Positions 7,567 to 11,355 of a DNA stretch of 11,355 bases are shown piece by piece (positions within the stretch are counted from its first letter, which is position 1; each line of letters starts with the position of its first letter). The notes beneath the pieces are model-generated. The model was not told the DNA's origin and searched no databases. It saw nothing but the letters and a program-made list of their open reading frames with translations. The DNA is from Hypholoma sublateritium FD-334 SS-4 (taxonomy: Eukaryota > Basidiomycota > Agaricomycetes > Agaricales > Strophariaceae), in contig KN817806.1 in assembly GCA_000827495.1 (NCBI GenBank), forward strand, positions 1 to 11,355. The letters run 5' to 3'. The position numbers and the translations under genes are program-made.

Positions 7567-10500
7567 CTACGCGCTGATGTGTCCAGACATATCGTCGTCG
7601 CTATTGTCATCATCATCGCTGTTATCACCGTCATCATCATCACTTTCAGGGCTGTGGCTCGCGTTGTTGGCGCTGCCAGCCGAGGAATCCATTTGTTGCA
7701 GGAGTTCTTCGACGTCGGACAGTGGAGTCTTCCAGATCACTTTAAAAACCGTCGACAGTGTTTTCTGCAGCTCTGCCTGCTTTGCCGCATATGCCTTGAG
7801 CCCTTCTGTCAGTTCCAAACCAGCTTTGCTGTGAAGAGCGGCCCGTGATTCCCACCACACAGCCCTCCAATTCAAAAATTCACCTACGCGGCGCATTTCC
7901 TCTTGCACGAGCGCAACCTCTTCCGTAGCACGACGAACTCGGGCACGACTTCTAGCCCATTCCGCTCGCAATATGTCATCATCTTCGCCATCGTCCAGAG
8001 ACAGCGGTGCAGTCTGCCAGATCCAAGAGATCTCCTTTCGCGTTTCCCCTGTACCAGCCTTCCGTTTCTTTTTAACCTGTGGGCCTGCCTCTGTGCCGTC
8101 ATTGAGATCGGGATCTGACTCAACATCGTCGTCGCTCGAAGTGTCTGCGGGATCGGGGTCTGTTGGGGCATCGCCGTCCTCCCATATTCCACGGCGGGGG
8201 GGCTTGCTCTTCTTTTTTGCACTCGCAAATCCCCGAATGTCGTCATTGTGAAGCTCTCGGTATGTTCGCTCCCACTCTCCAGGTCCCTCTAGGTTCAGCT
8301 TTGCAAGTCGCGCTGCTCTATATTTTCGTACAAATCGAATGGCACGATCATGGACTCGGTCAATGATGGCCCTTGATCGTGTACCCTCACGCTGACCCCG
8401 CACATTTTTGTTTTTGAAATATACCATTCGAGTCTTGACACGAAGGGCTTGGCAAAGTCCCTCAAGACTGCTACTGCATTGCGCAGTGCGGAGCTGGAGC
8501 TCCATCTCCGGAAGACCCTCAATACATGCAGCGCGTCGGACATTTGGTGCGATGCTAGATGGCAGACAAAGGTCGACGTCTTCAGGGTTAGGGTTGGAGT
8601 TCCAGATTGCTGTCGGATTCTGGCCAAGGTCCGTTTGAATCTGCAGTAGGCCCGGTGCATATACAGTGCGTACAGCCTCCCAGTTCTGTATTTTGTCCTT
8701 GAGAATCTTACGTTGGTCTCGAAGCGCGGATGTCTGCAGAGACTTGGGGATTTTCGCATGTTCTACGGCAAGAACCTTCATTCGGCGTCTATTGTACCCT
8801 TTAACGCCACGTACAAGAAATCACAACTCTGCAGCGGAATATACTTACTGTGACTCTTCAAGCTCAAGACCCATGGTTAAGAAAGATGTAGCGGACATCT
8901 TGTGTAGAGGTGTCCTTCCTTTCGTCCTCATAACCGCAGCTTCGTCGCGACCGAGCTGTTCTTGCACATCATCCTCGGAGATGGCTGAAGGGGATGGGTA
9001 AGCTTTACAGCCATATCAACTGATATGACACATTTACCTGTATCCACCACCTTGAAGGGGTTTGTAACTGACTTCGGGAAGCCATCAGCATCCCAAGCAG
9101 TACATAATGCAGTCCATTCCTTGACTACGTTCCGTGGAAGTGAGGCAGAAAATCCTCGATGCGCCTCCTCCTGTGTGTTGCGATCCGAAACAGCCGCTTG
9201 GTACCGACGCAGAAGGGCCTTGCCTGATTGGAAGACGTGGCCGTTAGCACATATACTTATGATGTTTTGATGGAAAAACACGCACCCATAGAAGAGTACT
9301 TGAGCCAGTTCCAGTGACCGAAGTGGTCATCTAGTATGTCGTTACGAGTTCCGGGTCCCATAGTCCTCGTCGAACCGGCGAGAGCATTATGCGCACTCCA
9401 GACGCGTTCAGGGCACTCTCCATCTGATAACCCTACTCCTTCAGCCAAGTTGAAAGAGTACTGCTCATGTAATTTTTCCAAATGCGCGGGTTCATGGAAT
9501 TTCGGTATAAGTGGGCGCAAGTTCAATCCCGCTCGTGGCTGTAAGTCCTTCGGCCAAGTCAACATTCTGCTAAAAATGTTGATAAACCATTGGCAAACGA
9601 TATCGTAGCTGATCGCGACCAGGAGTAGACCCGTCGACCTGATGGCAGATGCGAAGACATAGTCCATGTTTGCGTACCTGTATCAATATATTAGTGAAAT
9701 AAATCAACACCGGATGGTCAGGTAAGCTCACCGTTCGCCTTTTTGCAAATTTGCCATTGCGTTAGGTAATATCATTTCGCTGCGGCCACATATAGCGCCG
9801 CATATGCCAGTATATCGGAGACCACGAGTGTTCTGAGTAGTCGCCTTCGCGAGGGCCTGGAAGCCTACGCAGGTGCTGATCTATTGAGTTATCGTTAGGA
9901 CATGCAGCATGGACACATTTCACAGTACTTACATCCTCTGCATCTGCCTGACTAAGGACATATGCTTCATAAGGAGAGCGCGGGGTCATGTAAGCCATAC
10001 CATTCCAGAGGCCCGGGTCGTTTGAAAGATTAGATACAAGATGATTCTTGAGGCGGAAATTCGCATCCATGCAGATTAAGCCCATGTATAGATATCTGTA
10101 GATGGATGTGGTCAATGTCCATTCAAGTTGAAAGTTGCAGAGATATGGAAACTCACTGCTTGTCTCGCGGAGCCAACGCCCAGTTTTCGGGGAGATTGAT
10201 ACCTGGATATGGACAGGAGGGGCAAAGGACGGCGAGCTCGCCATTAGAGGTGCCAACTGCGCCGCTTGGATCGTGCCCTCTCCCGCCACGCTTGAGAGCT
10301 TTGAGGTGCCGCCACTGATTGAGGCACCTCATGGTAGGGCGATACGTGAACGGGGCATCTTGATGCCGGTATTGTTTGTCAGTCGTTCAATCGAGCGGTA
10401 CATATCATATGCTGAAACTTTTCCCATGAGGGAAAGAATGTGAAGGAGCCTCAAAAGCGAGAACGTTACGCACGTCCGTACCCTCTTCTGACTTGACGGG

Positions 10501-11003
10501 TACAGGCCGCGGCGTAGAAGCTGTATATCTCGTGGGATCTCGCGACTGCAGCCGCAGTAGCTCAGTGCGACCTCGTGAACACCATTAGTATGTATGACCT
10601 GAAGGCGCTCGTGTGTGGGAACAGGCGCCGGACACCTTAAACTAGCATGATTGAGATGTAAAACCAGTCCAATGTCCTTTAGCGTAGACCTGACAAAGGA
10701 TATACCATTCCACATCTGTCCAGGAGTCAGAAAATAGCCTGAATGATAGGGATTAAGAATGTTCACCTCAACGGAATGAAAGGGATTGAGCTTGTGCCTC
10801 CGAATGAAGCACAACTTACAAGTCAGATCTGGAAGAAAGCAGTCGCGACAACGAAACTGCGCTTGCTCAGGTTTCTCGACTCCCCGTGAAATGCAATCAG
10901 GGCAGTGTATGTCTCTCAAAAAATCGCCGCGGCCATCATGCCTTATCAGCTCGTCAAGATATAGGTCTCGGGCGTGCTCTTTCCAATACACGTTTGGCCT
11001 GGT
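7567..11003 (-). CDS. KDZ transposase with CxC2 cysteine cluster, one probable frameshift
   Basis: This encodes a transposase of the Kyakuja-Dileera-Zisupton superfamily. Exons on the minus strand: 11003-10767, 10715-10157, 10095-9933, 9880-9732, 9677-9286, 9223-9038, 8984-8849 and 8788-7567, with GT-AG introns of 51-62 nt; phases agree at every junction except within the second exon. Over 1000 residues are covered. Order: CxC2 zinc-binding cluster (CPDC...CRDCFLPDLTCKLCFIRRH); an LSLMGKVSAYDMY...LTNNTG block; QWRHLKALKRGGRGH; ELAVLCPSCPYPGINLPENW; the core with CMDANFRLKN, FQALAKA, YANMDYVFASA, SYDIVCQWF, KFHEPAHLE, and SDGECPERVW; then a long charged tail with WIWQTAPLSLDDGEDDDILR and acidic runs at the C-terminus. 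MDANF, YDIVCQ and GECPERVW probably hold the catalytic D, D and E. Near 10332-10348 the frame shifts by one base: the upstream frame meets TGA at 10329-10331, while the family sequence resumes in the next frame. All else is open. A 5' exon lies at or beyond 11060 (intron 11004-11059), open in phase back to about 11215, but its start was not found. Confidence 0.88.
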
Positions 11004-11059
11004 CTATGTAACCAAATTCTCAGATCAAATAAACAGTAGCATATAACATATACACTTAC

Positions 11060-11215
11060 GGTGAGAGGCTTGCTGTCGGGCAAGACACGAATCACAAAAC
11101 ACACAACCACTGCGGAGCGAGATTCTATCCCTAGATCGAGCGACGCTCTTCCTAGTACTATAAAATCTAATGTGTGCTCTGCCCCGTAGTAGCTAGCTAA
11201 TGTAACTTTATGTCT
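11060..11215 (-). other. Possible 5' exon of the KDZ gene
   Basis: A good donor (ACC|GTAAGT, intron 11059-11004) joins an upstream frame to the CxC2 exon in phase 0. That frame reads VIRVLPDSKPLT just before the junction and stays open back to a TGA near 11218, but has no ATG. A further acceptor may exist near 11230 (gaaccgcag on the minus strand). I do not recognise the typical N-terminal region of KDZ proteins, so the real start may be upstream or missing. Confidence 0.3.
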
Positions 11216-11355
11216 TTCTCTTCAACAACACCCTGCGGTTCGTTGTAAGGTAAGGGGAATTATTCAATACTAATCAATCAATTCAATCTAGCTTTCTTAG
11301 ACTAGAGTAAAGAGAGATACAAGAGTTTATGTTTTGAGGGTTTTGTGCAGGGAGC
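11216..11355. other. AT-rich right edge, no feature recognised
   Basis: AT-rich sequence with short tandem-like words (aatcaatcaattcaatc around 11272-11288). No protein, RNA gene or clear transposon terminus was seen. Confidence 0.3.

Larger units (their letters stand above)
7203..11215 (-). mobile_element. KDZ DNA transposon (Agaricomycete type)
   Basis: Called from the nearly complete transposase gene. The outer limits are estimates: the left one includes the repeat cluster after the stop codon, the right one the end of the open phase upstream of the first confident exon. No matching terminal inverted repeats or short target-site duplication could be seen, so the true ends may lie elsewhere or outside the window. 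With the single frameshift the copy is probably non-autonomous, but looks young because other lesions are lacking. Confidence 0.55.

Noticed and set aside
7577..7660. Trinucleotide repeat (tca/atc-rich) run
   Set aside because: It encodes the acidic Asp/Ser tail of the KDZ protein, so it is ordinary coding low complexity and not a microsatellite of separate interest.
7078..7848. Plus-strand open frame of 256 codons
   Set aside because: Its second half is antisense to the KDZ C-terminal exon and its first half runs through the repeat cluster; no recognisable domain.
8586..8598. agggttagggttgg, telomere-like repeat
   Set aside because: Only about two units, inside the KDZ last exon where it encodes the NSNPNPE stretch; chance coding match.
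11150..11355. Possible LTR end at the right edge
   Set aside because: AT-rich with a TATAAAAT word, but no TG...CA end, primer-binding site or second copy in the window.

Overview
This window looks like a transposon-rich stretch of a filamentous basidiomycete (Agaricomycete) nuclear genome. Three things point that way. Every spliced gene I could rebuild has short GT-AG introns of 50-63 nt. The two large coding regions belong to Plavaka (CMC/CACTA-like) and KDZ (Kyakuja-Dileera-Zisupton) DNA transposons, both abundant in mushroom-forming fungi. Two smaller genes also look like fungal accessory genes. I saw no bacterial operon, rRNA, tRNA or CRISPR signal.

Layout: 1-199 is repeat-rich non-coding sequence with no readable protein. 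200-2147 (minus) is the N-terminal ~595 codons of a Plavaka transposase in four exons that splice cleanly, cut off at the left. 2205-2776 is probably the Plavaka 5' flank. 2777-3232 (plus) has protein-like open segments I do not recognise. 3320-3863 (plus) is a two-exon gene for a ~163-residue basic, coiled-coil-ended, probably nuclear protein. 4130-5159 (minus) is a two-exon gene for a ~325-residue protein with an RNase H1 N-terminal-like (viroplasmin-type) domain. 5570-6210 (minus) is a decayed fragment of ERG6, sterol 24-C-methyltransferase, with introns retained, a Trp-to-stop change, a lost SAM motif and an internal deletion of roughly 100 codons. 6211-7190 is GC-rich and non-coding to my eye. 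7203-7566 is the repeat-rich 3' flank of the KDZ gene. 7567-11003 and beyond (minus) is an almost complete KDZ transposase with its CxC2 cysteine cluster, catalytic core and acidic tail, in at least nine exons, apparently broken by one single-base frameshift near 10332-10348. The last ~350 bases hold an uncertain 5' exon and nothing else I can name.

The genes do not form a pathway. The picture is two DNA transposons flanking two orphan-like genes and a relic of a sterol-biosynthesis gene. The least expected content is the ERG6 relic, identified here from motif order, and the single-lesion KDZ gene, which is otherwise open in all exons with matching splice phases. I did not find a convincing new multi-gene system.
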